Notes: generated by a model not told the origin, from the sequence alone. A stretch of DNA of 10,084 bases from Acidobacteriota bacterium (GCA_003224135.1 QHYO01000183.1:6617-16700); one strand, 5' to 3'; numbered from the stretch's first letter, positions 1 to 7,078 are shown. Program-made: numbers and translations.

Positions 1-976
1 AAATTGTTCCGATGCTGAAGCAGATCACGAGCAATCCTCCGGCGGTGGAAGTGTTTTTGGCGCGCAAAGGGGCGATGCGGACTCTCGAAGCAGGCGTGAC
101 GACGGTACGCGATTTGGGCGCGGATCAGTATATGGACATTGCGATGCGGGACCTGATCAATCGCGGCGAAATGACGGGGCCGAGGATGTTTGTGTGCGGC
201 TATGGCCTCTACATCACGAACACTCCGTACAAGCCGGGAATCAATCCACCCGCGGGAGGGATTGCGGATGGCGTGCCGGAAGTGTTGCGAGCGGTGCGGC
301 AGCAGGTGGCGGCGGGAGCGGACGTGATCAAGCTATACGCGTCCACGGGAACGGACGACGACACGACGGGATTTGAGACCTACAGCTACGAAGAGATCAA
401 AGCCGCGGTGGATGCGGCGCATCAGTTCGGGAAGAAAATTGCGATTCATTCCTATGGGCCGGATGGAGCGCGCGACGCGGTGCGGGCAGGAACGGATTCG
501 CTGGAGCATGCGACGGACATGGACGACGCAACGATTGCGGAGATGGCCAAGCGCGGAACGTATTATGTGCCGACGATCGATCACAACCGGTACTACATCG
601 AGAATGGAAGCAAGATCGGATATGCGCCGGGATTCGAGCCACGGACACAGGCATTTATCGCGCGGAACCTGGAAACGGCGCGGAAGGCTCACCGCGCGGG
701 AGTGAAGTTTGGATGTTCGGACAGAACACGCGGGAACTGGGATGGTTTGTGAAAGCGGGAATGACTCCGGACGAAGCGTTGAAAACCGCGACCAGCAAAG
801 CCGCGGAGTTGTTGGGCAAAGCGAATGAACTGGGAGCGGTGGCGCCGGGATACTTCGCGGACCTGGTGGCGGTGGAAGGTGATCCTACGGCGGATATTGG
901 AGTGGTGCTGGACAAGGTGAAGTGGGTGATGAAGGGCGGGTTGGTGGTGGTGGATCGGAAGAAGGATGGCCAGTGA
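1..976 (+). pseudogene. Metal-dependent amidohydrolase (prolidase/imidazolonepropionase-like), 5' end off the window, frameshifted
   Basis: Seen: the frame is open from the left edge, so the gene begins outside the window and the ATG at 12 is internal. Family landmarks of the TIM-barrel amidohydrolases are present: T-L-E-A-G-V-T-T-V-R-D-L-G at about nt 84-119, the candidate carboxylated Lys in VIKLYAS (330-332), His in AIHSYG (447-449) and His in SLEHATD (507-509). The first frame continues to a stop at 750-752. The family's C-terminal part (MFGQNTRELGWFVKAGMTP onward) resumes in another frame from 713 to the TGA at 974-976. At the junction (about 708-713) the expected G-S/T-D segment with the fourth metal ligand is missing. 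The net loss is 1 mod 3, probably 19 or 22 nt. Known: these enzymes bind one or two metals and hydrolyse amide bonds in dipeptides or cyclic amides; the HxH pair would lie upstream of the window. Inferred: inactive as read, unless the deletion is a sequence error. The substrate cannot be named. Confidence 0.85.
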
Positions 977-1126
977 GAGTAAGTCGGAGCGAACGTTTGT
1001 CTGCGATATCCGGGAGTGTCGTCAGTATCGTATCCCGCCATGTGGACGACTGGGCCTAGAGGCACGTCAGGACGGGAGTGCGGGTCTTTGGCGTGAAGCA
1101 CGGAGAGCGGAACGGATTGGTGATGA
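977..1126. other. Intergenic stretch with no recognisable content
   Basis: This is the gap between the amidohydrolase stop and the decayed gene that converges on it. I see no strong hairpin with a T-tract, no RNA gene and no reading frame with family resemblance. The small frames that cross it are compositional. Confidence 0.5.
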
Positions 1127-1449
1127 TCAGGAGGCGGCTGCATTCACGCTTACCTTTGCTAGCTTTGGTGGTGAGACCGCGATCCGCGCTAGACCGATGA
1201 ATCACAAACATAAGTACGCCGTACAGCAGGTGTGCGCGTTCGCTTACGGTCAAAAAATGCCTGCACGGCCATAGTGGCGGCGTGAGCGAAGCTCGACCAT
1301 GCCGCGAAGGCGATCAGGCTGCGATGCGCGGAAGGGTTGCGTGACGCGAGCAGCAGAAAAACTCCGAGTGTGGCATAGAGGGAAATCATCATATGCAGGG
1401 CGGGTTGGTCACGCAATAAGAAAAGCAACGGGTAAACATTGCAGAGCAG
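1127..1449 (-). pseudogene. Decayed small membrane protein, DUF6632-like
   Basis: Seen: three minus-strand segments in different frames join into one plausible small membrane protein. Segment A (about 1449-1255) reads VYPLLFLL, then MMISLYATLGVFLLLASRNP, then SLIAFAAWSSFAHAA and TMAVQAF. A run of six A on the plus strand (1252-1257) carries one base too many. Segment B (1250-1200) then reads TVSERAHLLYGVLMFVI. One extra base at 1199 shifts to segment C (1198-1127), reading IGLARIAVSPPKLAK, with a TGA at 1127-1129. Together this gives four hydrophobic segments and a short hydrophilic tail. Family knowledge, from memory: DUF6632 proteins are small integral membrane proteins with the core LYxTLGVFLLLAxRNPxAHxSLIxFxAWSSFAHA. 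Function is unknown. No convincing start or first helix is visible upstream of about 1449, so the 5' end is also degraded or unrecognised. The overlapping longer minus-strand frames are not separate genes. Confidence 0.55.
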
Positions 1450-1650
1450 CCTTGTCGGATTGTGAATGACCTGAAGCTCGGGGACGTGCGGGGGCAGATT
1501 GGGCTGTGGGCATATATTGCGACCGATGCGTATTTCTCGAATTTGAAAGTGACGCAGACGAATTGAAGATAGGCAGTGCGCGTTCGGCTTGGCGACGGCA
1601 AGAAAATAAATAAGGAAACATGCGGTGTTGTGCAAACGGGGTATTTTGAA

Positions 1651-2565
1651 ATGATGACGCGAAGAAAAGCAGTTCGCCTGATGAGTTCGGCCACAGCCCT
1701 AGCCTGGTTTGCGGCGGCGCAGAGAGGTCTCGGTTTTTCGATTGCGCCAAGGGCGCTAGCGGCGAGAAAAGACGATTCCACTCCTGCGCTCGCGCCCGGA
1801 GCTCCTATGTCACCGGAGAGGATGGCTTTGATTGAAGCGTTTAAGAAACAGTCGGAGGGGCTAGAAAAAAGGTTTGAAGCGCGCACGCATAAAAGTGACC
1901 GGGTAATGCCCTACCGGCTATTCCGGCCGGAAGCAGCGGGGAAATTGCCGTTGGTGATGTATCTGCACGGCAGCGGCGGGCTGGGTGACGACAACTTGAA
2001 ACAGCTGGGTCTGGGCAATATTTTCGGCACGCGCGTCTGGCTGCTTCCCGAAAACCAGAGGCGTTTTCCGTGCTACGTCGTGGTACCGCAAACAGATCGG
2101 GGATGGGTCAAATACGATCTCTCGCAGGATACTCAGGGACCGCCGAAAATACTGCCCGGCTTAGGGGACGGGGCGCGGTTGGCGCTGGAGATTGTCGAGC
2201 GCTTGTGCCATGACTTCTCCATCGACGATCACCGCGTTTATGTGACGGGACAATCCATGGGTGGAGCAGGGACTTGGCATATGACCGCGCACCGTCCGAA
2301 ACTTTTTGCCGCGGCGGTGGCATGCTGCGCAGGGGACACAAACGAGGATGCCCCTGCGTCGCTCGGCACGCCTCTGTGGAACTTCCACGGGGACTCTGAC
2401 AAGAGCGTTCCGGTGACGCTCTCGCGCGACCGCATCACGGCGCTGCGAAAAGTAGGCGGCCACCCCATTTACACTGAGTACGCTGGCGTGGACCACAACG
2501 CGTGGCAGTGGGCTTACACCGAACCGGAGTTGGTGAAGTGGGTGTTCTCGCAATGGCGGGCATAA
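1651..2565 (+). CDS. Exported alpha/beta hydrolase (COG4099-type predicted peptidase/esterase)
   Basis: The protein has 304 residues from the ATG at 1651. I prefer this start because it puts a signal peptide at the N-terminus (MMTRRKAVRLMSS, hydrophobic ALAWFAAA, cleavage probably near residues 32-37). The twin Arg makes Tat export possible, though the motif is not perfect. An upstream ATG at 1576 would add 25 unlikely residues. Only a weak G-rich stretch (GGGG about 10 nt upstream) precedes 1651. Fold landmarks: oxyanion-hole loop LHGSGG at 105-110, nucleophile elbow GQSMGG with Ser202, acid HGDSDKSVP with Asp250, and His282 in GVDHNAW. Length and order fit the predicted-peptidase/dienelactone-hydrolase-like superfamily. 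The substrate is unknown; an ester or peptide outside the cytoplasm is the inference. Its last 405 nt lie antisense to the abnormal tail of korB. No partner gene adjoins it. Confidence 0.85.
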   Translation: MMTRRKAVRLMSSATALAWFAAAQRGLGFSIAPRALAARKDDSTPALAPGAPMSPERMALIEAFKKQSEGLEKRFEARTHKSDRVMPYRLFRPEAAGKLPLVMYLHGSGGLGDDNLKQLGLGNIFGTRVWLLPENQRRFPCYVVVPQTDRGWVKYDLSQDTQGPPKILPGLGDGARLALEIVERLCHDFSIDDHRVYVTGQSMGGAGTWHMTAHRPKLFAAAVACCAGDTNEDAPASLGTPLWNFHGDSDKSVPVTLSRDRITALRKVGGHPIYTEYAGVDHNAWQWAYTEPELVKWVFSQWRA

Positions 2566-3546
2566 GAAGAGCGGACCCGCGCTGTAATAGACGGAAAGGC
2601 GCAGTAGGAGTTTGGCGAGATCGCCGGTTCCGCGCTTGGCTTGCACGTCGCAAATCTGCTGATTGATGAGGTCTTCGTAGCGCGGGAGGTCGTCCCAAGC
2701 GCGGAGGACGCCGACGGGAGTGGGGAAGCCTTCGCGATGCTCCATGTGAGAGAGGAGGAAGGCGTAGGATGGGCGCGGGTGGTGCGCGTCGTGAATTACC
2801 AGGTCGCCTTCGGTGATGCCATTGCCGAGCTGGACTACTTCGATGTCGCCATCGGATTTGCGGCGGATGCCTTTGTCGCGGTTTTTTCCGAAGACTAGCG
2901 GCTTGCCGTGTTCGAGTTGAATAACGTGTTCGCTGCGGGCGTCTTTTTCGGTGATGCCGGTCCATGCGCCGTCGTTGAAGATGTTGCAGTTCTGTAGGAT
3001 TTCGACGAAGGCGGAGCCTTTGTGCGCGGCGGCTTGCTTGAGAGTGTCTTTCAGGTGAGTTTGAAAGACATCGACGGAGCGAGCGACGAAAGTGGCTTCC
3101 GCGCCAATCGCCAGAGAGATCGGATTGAATGGACGATCGAGCGATCCAAAAGGAGTGGACTTGGCTTTTTTGCCAAGTTCGGATGTAGGCGAATACTGGC
3201 CTTTTGTCAGACCGTAGATGCGGTTGTTGAAGAGCAGAACCTTTAAGCCCACATTGCGGCGAAGCATGTGAATAGTGTGATTGCCGCCAATGGAGAGAGC
3301 ATCGCCGTCACCCGTGGCGATCCAGACTTCGAGGTCGGGGCGAATGGCTTTGATACCCGTGGCGACGGCGGGCGCGCGGCCGTGAATGGTGTGGAAGCCG
3401 AACGTGTTCATGTAATACGGGAAGCGCGAGGAGCAGCCGATCCCGGAAACGACGACGAAGTTTTCGCGTTTGATGCCAAGTTCGGGGAAGACGGACTGAA
3501 CGGCCGAGAGGATGGCGTAGAGGACGGGCAGTGTTGCGGTGGTCAT
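2161..3546 (-). CDS. korB: 2-oxoacid:ferredoxin oxidoreductase beta subunit, defective at both ends
   Basis: The beta subunit binds thiamine pyrophosphate and one [4Fe-4S] cluster in 2-oxoacid to acyl-CoA conversion with ferredoxin. Seen, numbered from the ATG at 3546: SGIGCSSRFPYYMNTFGFH at 34-52, the TPP/Mg motif GDGDALSIGGNH at 79-90, NNRIYGLTKGQYSPTS at 107-122 and LQNCNIFNDG at 184-193. Start: GGAG at 3553-3556 lies six bases before this ATG. Two defects. The N-terminus goes from MTTATLP straight to VLYAILSAV, without the family's roughly 20-25 residues ending in CPGCGD. Two of four cluster cysteines are therefore missing, while Cys38 and Cys187 remain. After GDLAKLL (residue 314, nt 2605) the usual short ending (like NSGDTW-V-) is absent, and the frame continues 147 more residues, mostly antisense to the hydrolase, giving 461 residues instead of about 340. 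That tail is unlikely to be real protein. Identity is secure; function as read is doubtful. Confidence 0.85.
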   Translation of the reverse strand: MTTATLPVLYAILSAVQSVFPELGIKRENFVVVSGIGCSSRFPYYMNTFGFHTIHGRAPAVATGIKAIRPDLEVWIATGDGDALSIGGNHTIHMLRRNVGLKVLLFNNRIYGLTKGQYSPTSELGKKAKSTPFGSLDRPFNPISLAIGAEATFVARSVDVFQTHLKDTLKQAAAHKGSAFVEILQNCNIFNDGAWTGITEKDARSEHVIQLEHGKPLVFGKNRDKGIRRKSDGDIEVVQLGNGITEGDLVIHDAHHPRPSYAFLLSHMEHREGFPTPVGVLRAWDDLPRYEDLINQQICDVQAKRGTGDLAKLLLRLSVYYSAGPLFLCPPLREHPLHQLRFGVSPLPRVVVHASVLSVNGVAAYFSQRRDAVARERHRNALVRVPVEVPQRRAERRRGILVCVPCAACHRRGKKFRTVRGHMPSPCSTHGLSRHINAVIVDGEVMAQALDNLQRQPRPVP

Positions 3547-3552
3547 TTGATT

Positions 3553-3556
3553 CTCC
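3553..3556 (-). promoter_or_regulatory. Shine-Dalgarno site fixing the korB start
   Basis: GGAG on the minus strand lies six bases upstream of the ATG at 3546-3544. It supports that ATG over the in-frame TTG at 3558, which overlaps the site. It also shows that the short N-terminus is the real start of this frame and not a misplaced call inside a longer gene. Confidence 0.7.
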
Positions 3557-3610
3557 AAATCTTTGCCGACCGGCTCATGGCCGAAACACGGCTTGCTTGC
3601 TACGCTTGCG

Positions 3611-3654
3611 CTGAGATCCTTCCTACATCCTTGTCGGATGTACTCAGGATGACA
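3611..3654. repeat. Intergenic palindromic repeat (GTCATCCTGAG...AAGGATCTCAG type)
   Basis: The inner stem is TACATCC (3624-3630) with GGATGTA (3636-3642) around a five-base loop. The outer arms are CTGAG (3611-3615) with CTCAG (3643-3647), followed by GATGACA. On the minus strand it reads TGTCATCCTGAG, then a variable stem, then AAGGATCTCAG. I recall this as a widespread intergenic element in Acidobacteriota and some other phyla. It lies upstream of korB, where it could form structure in the 5' leader of a korA-korB transcript. Its function is unknown. Confidence 0.6.
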
Positions 3655-3697
3655 ATCTGCACGCGCCTACTGCGGCTGCAAGTCCTTTTGGCTCAGT

Positions 3698-3723
3698 AAA
3701 AGAGGAACCGTCGTTCCTCTTTT
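3698..3723. terminator. Strong bidirectional terminator-like hairpin between korA and korB
   Basis: A perfect 10-bp stem, AAAAGAGGAA (3698-3707) with TTCCTCTTTT (3714-3723), surrounds the six-base loop CCGTCG. The A-tract and T-tract at the two ends give a short U-run on either strand, as in intrinsic terminators. It sits about 150 nt after the korA stop and about 150 nt before korB on the minus strand. It would be expected to reduce read-through from korA to korB. Confidence 0.6.
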
Positions 3724-3762
3724 GTGGCGAAGAACCTGGGCGTTCCAAGAAACCTGCCTGAT

Positions 3763-3818
3763 GGCCACCTGAAGGTGGCCGCTACAAAGCCGCGAACCTG
3801 CTGGGCTGAAGCCCGGCC
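3763..3818. repeat. Two tandem hairpin repeats with the same loop and different arms
   Basis: Hairpin one is GGCCACC (3763-3769), loop TGAA, GGTGGCC (3774-3780). Hairpin two is CTGGGC (3801-3806, one wobble pair), loop TGAA, GCCCGG (3811-3816). The loops are 37 nt apart. On the minus strand both units read GTAG-(A/C)GG-...-TTCAG-...-, so they look like two members of one repeat family whose arms have diverged while staying self-complementary. They lie just downstream of the korA stop. From memory, such GTAG...TTCAG...CC elements are common in Acidobacteriota intergenic DNA. Confidence 0.6.
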
Positions 3819-3869
3819 CTCTACTAGTCTACGAGCTGCAAAATCAGCGAGGCCCAGCTTTTACAAACA

Positions 3870-5726
3870 CTACGAGACGAGCTCGGCGATTTTTTGCTCT
3901 AGCTCGGACTGCTTGAACGGGCGGCCTTGGATCTTGTTGAGGCCGATGGCGTTCACTAAAAACTTTGCGCGCAGGAGCCACAGTAGCTGGCCCATATTCA
4001 GTTCAGGCACTAGCACGGTCTTATAGCGCTTTAGAACTTCGCCCAGATTTGCGGGAAGCGGATTCAGGTGGCGCAGATGAACGTGACCGATGCGATGGCC
4101 GAGCGCGCGCTGCGCTTTCACCGCGGCGGTGATAGCGCCGTGAGTCGAGCCCCACGCGACAATGAGCAAACCGCCGTCGGGATCGCCCGCGGGAACGATG
4201 TCCGGGATATCCTGGACGATGGCTTCGACTTTTGCGGCGCGAATGCGAACCATGTTTTCGTGGTTCAGCGGTTCGTAGTTGATGTTGCCGGTGACGTCCT
4301 GTTTTTCGAGGCCGCCGATGCGGTGTTCGAGGCCGGGCGTGCCCGGAACGGCCCACGGCCGCGCTAGTGTGTCCGGATTGCGGCGATAGGGCTTGAAGTC
4401 CACAGGATCGGAAGCGAACGTCACGGGAAAATCTGGGATGTCACTCAGTTCGGGAATGCGCCAGGGCTCCGCCCCGTTGGCCAGATAGCCGTCGCTCAGG
4501 ATGATTACCGGAACCATGTATTTGACCGCGATGCGTGAAGCTTCGACGGCGGCCCAGAAGCAATCGCTGGGAGTGGCAGGAGCGACGATGGGAATTGGCG
4601 CTTCGGAGTTGCGGCCGAAGAGCGCTTGCAAGAGATCGGCTTGTTCCGTCTTGGTGGGCAGACCGGTTGAGGGACCGCCGCGCTGAATATCACAAATGAC
4701 CAGCGGAATTTCGACGGCGACGGCGAGGCCGAGGGCTTCCGTTTTCAGCGCCATGCCCGGGCCAGAGGTGGTGGTGATGGCCAGCGCTCCGGCATAGGCT
4801 GCGCCGATGGCAGAAGTAATCGCCGCGATTTCGTCTTCCGCTTGAAAAGTGATGACGCCGAAATCTTTATATTGAGAGAGCTCGTTCAGAATGTCGGAGG
4901 CAGGCGTGATGGGATAGCCGCCCTGGAAAAGCTTTAGCCCGGATTTTTGCGAAGCGGTGATGAACCCAAGCGCAAGCGCCTGGTTGCCGCTCATGTTGCG
5001 GTAAAGACCGGGTTCGAGTTGCGCCGGAGGAATTTCGTAACTGATTTGAAAAGCCTCTGTGGCTTCGCAGTAGGAATAGCCCGCTTTCATGGCGAGCTTG
5101 TTGGCTTCGACGAGCAGCGGCTTCTTGGAAAATTTGTCTTCGATCCAGCGGACGGTCGAGTCCATGGAACGGTTGTAAAGCCAATAGCACATGCCCAGAG
5201 CAAAGAAATTCTTGGAACGGCTGACGGATTTGGCGTCAAGACCGAGGTGGTCGAGGGCGACTTTCGTTAGCCGTTCAAGTTCGACGGAGGAAAGACGGAA
5301 CTTATCGAGCGAATGATCTTCCAGAGGATTGGAAGTCATTTGCGCTTTTCGGAGGTCGGTTTCGGCAAAGGCATCGGAATTTACGATCAGAATCCCGTTG
5401 GCCTTGAGGTCGGCAACGTTCATTTTCAGCGCGGCGGGATTCATGACAATGAGAACGTCGACCGCGTCGCCGGGCGTGTAAATTTCGTTGGACGAGAAAT
5501 GAAGCTGGTAGCCACTGACTCCGGGGAGCGTACCCGCAGGGGCGCGTATTTCGGCGGGGAAGTCGGGGAATGTGGCGATATCGTTGCCGTAAAGGGCGAC
5601 GGTATTGGTGAACTGGCTGCCGGTGACCTGCATACCGTCGCCGGAGTCTCCGGCGAAGCGGATCACAGCGCGGTCAATGACTTCGCGTTTGTGCTTAGGC
5701 AGCGGAATGTCGGTGGTGGTGGCCAT
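3870..5726 (-). CDS. korA: 2-oxoacid:ferredoxin oxidoreductase gamma-alpha subunit
   Basis: The protein has 618 residues, the usual size of a fused gamma-alpha subunit. It partners KorB to convert a 2-oxoacid plus CoA and oxidised ferredoxin into acyl-CoA, CO2 and reduced ferredoxin in the cytoplasm; 2-oxoglutarate is the likeliest substrate but is not proven. Domains: N-terminal gamma domain about 18-200 (RFAGDSGDGMQVTGSQF at 23-39, FPAEIRAPAGTLPGVSGYQ at 56-74). The pyrimidine-binding alpha domain starts near 247 with GNQALALGF, then GGYPITPASDI (269-279), AEDEIAA (296-302), TTTSGPGMALKTEALGLA (318-335) and QRGGPSTGLPTKTEQ (348-362). A C-terminal transketolase-like part follows. Start: the ATG at 5726 begins MATTTDIPLPKHK, with GGGAG 12 nt upstream, which is rather far. 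The frame is open for 78 more codons upstream, but those residues are not family-like. No lesion is visible, unlike korB. Confidence 0.93.
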   Translation of the reverse strand: MATTTDIPLPKHKREVIDRAVIRFAGDSGDGMQVTGSQFTNTVALYGNDIATFPDFPAEIRAPAGTLPGVSGYQLHFSSNEIYTPGDAVDVLIVMNPAALKMNVADLKANGILIVNSDAFAETDLRKAQMTSNPLEDHSLDKFRLSSVELERLTKVALDHLGLDAKSVSRSKNFFALGMCYWLYNRSMDSTVRWIEDKFSKKPLLVEANKLAMKAGYSYCEATEAFQISYEIPPAQLEPGLYRNMSGNQALALGFITASQKSGLKLFQGGYPITPASDILNELSQYKDFGVITFQAEDEIAAITSAIGAAYAGALAITTTSGPGMALKTEALGLAVAVEIPLVICDIQRGGPSTGLPTKTEQADLLQALFGRNSEAPIPIVAPATPSDCFWAAVEASRIAVKYMVPVIILSDGYLANGAEPWRIPELSDIPDFPVTFASDPVDFKPYRRNPDTLARPWAVPGTPGLEHRIGGLEKQDVTGNINYEPLNHENMVRIRAAKVEAIVQDIPDIVPAGDPDGGLLIVAWGSTHGAITAAVKAQRALGHRIGHVHLRHLNPLPANLGEVLKRYKTVLVPELNMGQLLWLLRAKFLVNAIGLNKIQGRPFKQSELEQKIAELVS

Positions 5727-6076
5727 GCTTCGTTGCAACTCCCTCGAGAAAACCGTCTCGGTCCTCAGCCCCCGACAACTACCCTGGAGGGCAGAGCCTT
5801 TTAGAAAGAACGCAGGCTCGCGCGAGATACCGACAACACAAGACAACTGATCTCGGGCGGAACAGCGTGCAGGTTGGAAGCTGAAGCGAACCGCCAAGAG
5901 CCTAGGTAAAAATGATAGCACAGCGCGGCGAAGGTGGCGCGAAAGTGCGCCCAAGGTCAACAGTAGAATTGCCTATTTTGCAAAACGAAAAAATTGAAGC
6001 TGAGACAACAAGTGACAGAGACAGCAGGAGTTGAGCGAGAAGAGCCCGCCGTAAAGGGCGGCGCTGCATTGAGAGA
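5727..6076. other. 350-nt intergenic region upstream of korA
   Basis: This stretch separates the korA start from the membrane-protein gene that precedes it on the same strand. It holds the candidate korA promoter (see 5912-5920) and a long presumed leader. A weak GC-rich hairpin just after the membrane-protein stop (CCGCC 6051-6055 with GGCGG 6062-6066, no T-tract) is the only terminator candidate I can see. I see no RNA gene or riboswitch that I recognise. Confidence 0.5.
5912..5920 (-). promoter_or_regulatory. Candidate extended -10 promoter for korA
   Basis: On the minus strand TGCTATCAT (TGN plus TATCAT, five of six matches to TATAAT) is followed by an AT-rich stretch. I see no good -35 at 16-18 nt, as is common for extended -10 promoters. 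Transcription would begin near 5905 and leave a leader of about 180 nt before the korA ATG. The element is close in form to the TGCTATAAA ahead of the neighbouring gene. Confidence 0.4.
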
Positions 6077-7078
6077 TCAAGATGTGGTGTCGGCGGTACC
6101 ACTAGCGGCGGCAAAGAATTGACGGCGGACTACGAGCAAAGTAACCAGGATTGCGATGGGGATGGTGAGGCTTAGCAGGTTGAAGTAACGGGAATAGTTC
6201 AGCATTTGCTCCGCGGTGGGAGGAAGCTCGGGAAGACTCATTGCGGCGAGCGCGGAGCGAACCATTTCCGTATAGGTCGGGCTGAAAGTAGCGGCGAGAC
6301 CGTTGGCACAAACGAGAAGTTGGCTTGCGATGGTGAGCGGATAGCTCCAACGCTTCAGAAGGAGAAGTCCAAATCCGGGAATGATCAGCAATGCGAAATA
6401 GAGGAACAAGAATATGAGCCCTGGGGGTCCTCGGAAGAGGTACCCGAAGAAAAAAACTGGAATACGCTTTGGAAAAAACGGAAGGAAGGGCAGGCAAAGG
6501 ACGAAGGAAGCGAGATACCAGCCGACAATGCGGACGGCGAGAGGGCAGCCAGGTTTGCTGAGACGAAAAGTTGAAATCACGGGAGATTGCGCGTCGAGTG
6601 TTGCCGAGGATTGGAACTGCGCCACCACGGAAGTGCGGGTTAAGAGGATCAGCCACCAAAGTGCGATGATGACAGGAATTCCGTAGGTTACGGCAAGCAC
6701 GGAGGCCAAGGCAGCTTTGGAGACGAGCGGGTCAGTGGGCGCCGCGCCGAAAATCGTGACGAAGATGACGGCAATCCCAATGACACCGAAGAAGAGCAGA
6801 CAGCCTGCGACGATCAACAGCGCGATGCGTGCCCAGTTTCGCAAGCGAATAACCTGAATGCCGACAACGACGAGGAAGACCGCGCAGAACAGGAAGAAGG
6901 TCCAGATCATGTAAAGAACCGGGCGCATGAAATCGGGATACGTTGCGCCCAAAGGAAATTTCGAAAAGGAAAAGAGAATCAGAGCTGCGAGGTTGAAAAG
7001 CGAGCTCAGCACACCGCCGAGAATGGCGAAAATTCCGGCGGCGATGATGGAGCTTGAGGCGCGGGGAGTGGAAGTCAT
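6077..7078 (-). CDS. Multi-pass membrane protein of unknown function
   Basis: This is a 333-residue protein I do not recognise as a named family. It is strongly hydrophobic, with about eight or nine likely membrane helices (roughly 11-38, 54-75, 84-108, 125-146, 183-201, 206-215, 220-241, 247-263 and 300-318). Short charged loops and a polar middle stretch (150-180) separate two halves. Each half carries a similar step: a hydrophobic helix ending in G-(I/F)-x-x-(I/L), then basic-x-W (LRNWARIALLIVAG near 79-92, LKRWSYPLTIASQ near 241-253). This suggests an internal duplication. No catalytic motif, signal peptide or transporter signature stands out. The start is ATG 7078, without a Shine-Dalgarno sequence but with a -10-like element close upstream. 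It is transcribed away from lexA and is followed by the korA leader region. Confidence 0.75.
   Translation of the reverse strand: MTSTPRASSSIIAAGIFAILGGVLSSLFNLAALILFSFSKFPLGATYPDFMRPVLYMIWTFFLFCAVFLVVVGIQVIRLRNWARIALLIVAGCLLFFGVIGIAVIFVTIFGAAPTDPLVSKAALASVLAVTYGIPVIIALWWLILLTRTSVVAQFQSSATLDAQSPVISTFRLSKPGCPLAVRIVGWYLASFVLCLPFLPFFPKRIPVFFFGYLFRGPPGLIFLFLYFALLIIPGFGLLLLKRWSYPLTIASQLLVCANGLAATFSPTYTEMVRSALAAMSLPELPPTAEQMLNYSRYFNLLSLTIPIAILVTLLVVRRQFFAAASGTADTTS

Noticed and set aside
705..722. Programmed ribosomal frameshift in the amidohydrolase
   Set aside because: There is no slippery heptamer or downstream structure, and residues including the catalytic Asp are missing. A shift alone would not restore the enzyme.
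1543..1571. TTGAAA followed 17 nt later by AAGATA as a promoter for the hydrolase
   Set aside because: The -10 match is poor, and the site was not distinguishable from chance in AT-rich DNA.
1389..1886. 165-residue minus-strand frame overlapping the start of the hydrolase
   Set aside because: It is antisense to the hydrolase signal peptide and N-terminus and has no recognisable motif. Its 3' part only overlaps the decayed DUF6632-like gene in the wrong frame.
3268..3699. 143-residue plus-strand frame across the korB start and the intergenic repeats
   Set aside because: It is antisense to conserved TPP-binding sequence in korB and shows no family likeness.
3611..3818. CRISPR-like array
   Set aside because: The repeats are few, differ in sequence, have no regular spacers and are individual palindromes. 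No cas gene is present.
2161..5726. A novel multi-gene system around korAB
   Set aside because: The neighbours (hydrolase, membrane protein, lexA, phospholipase) differ in strand, promoter and function. Nothing ties them together beyond adjacency.
5727..5960. 78-codon upstream extension of korA
   Set aside because: The frame is open, but the residues are low-complexity and Arg/Ser-rich. The family N-terminus begins at MATTTDIPLP, and the extension would cross the likely promoter.
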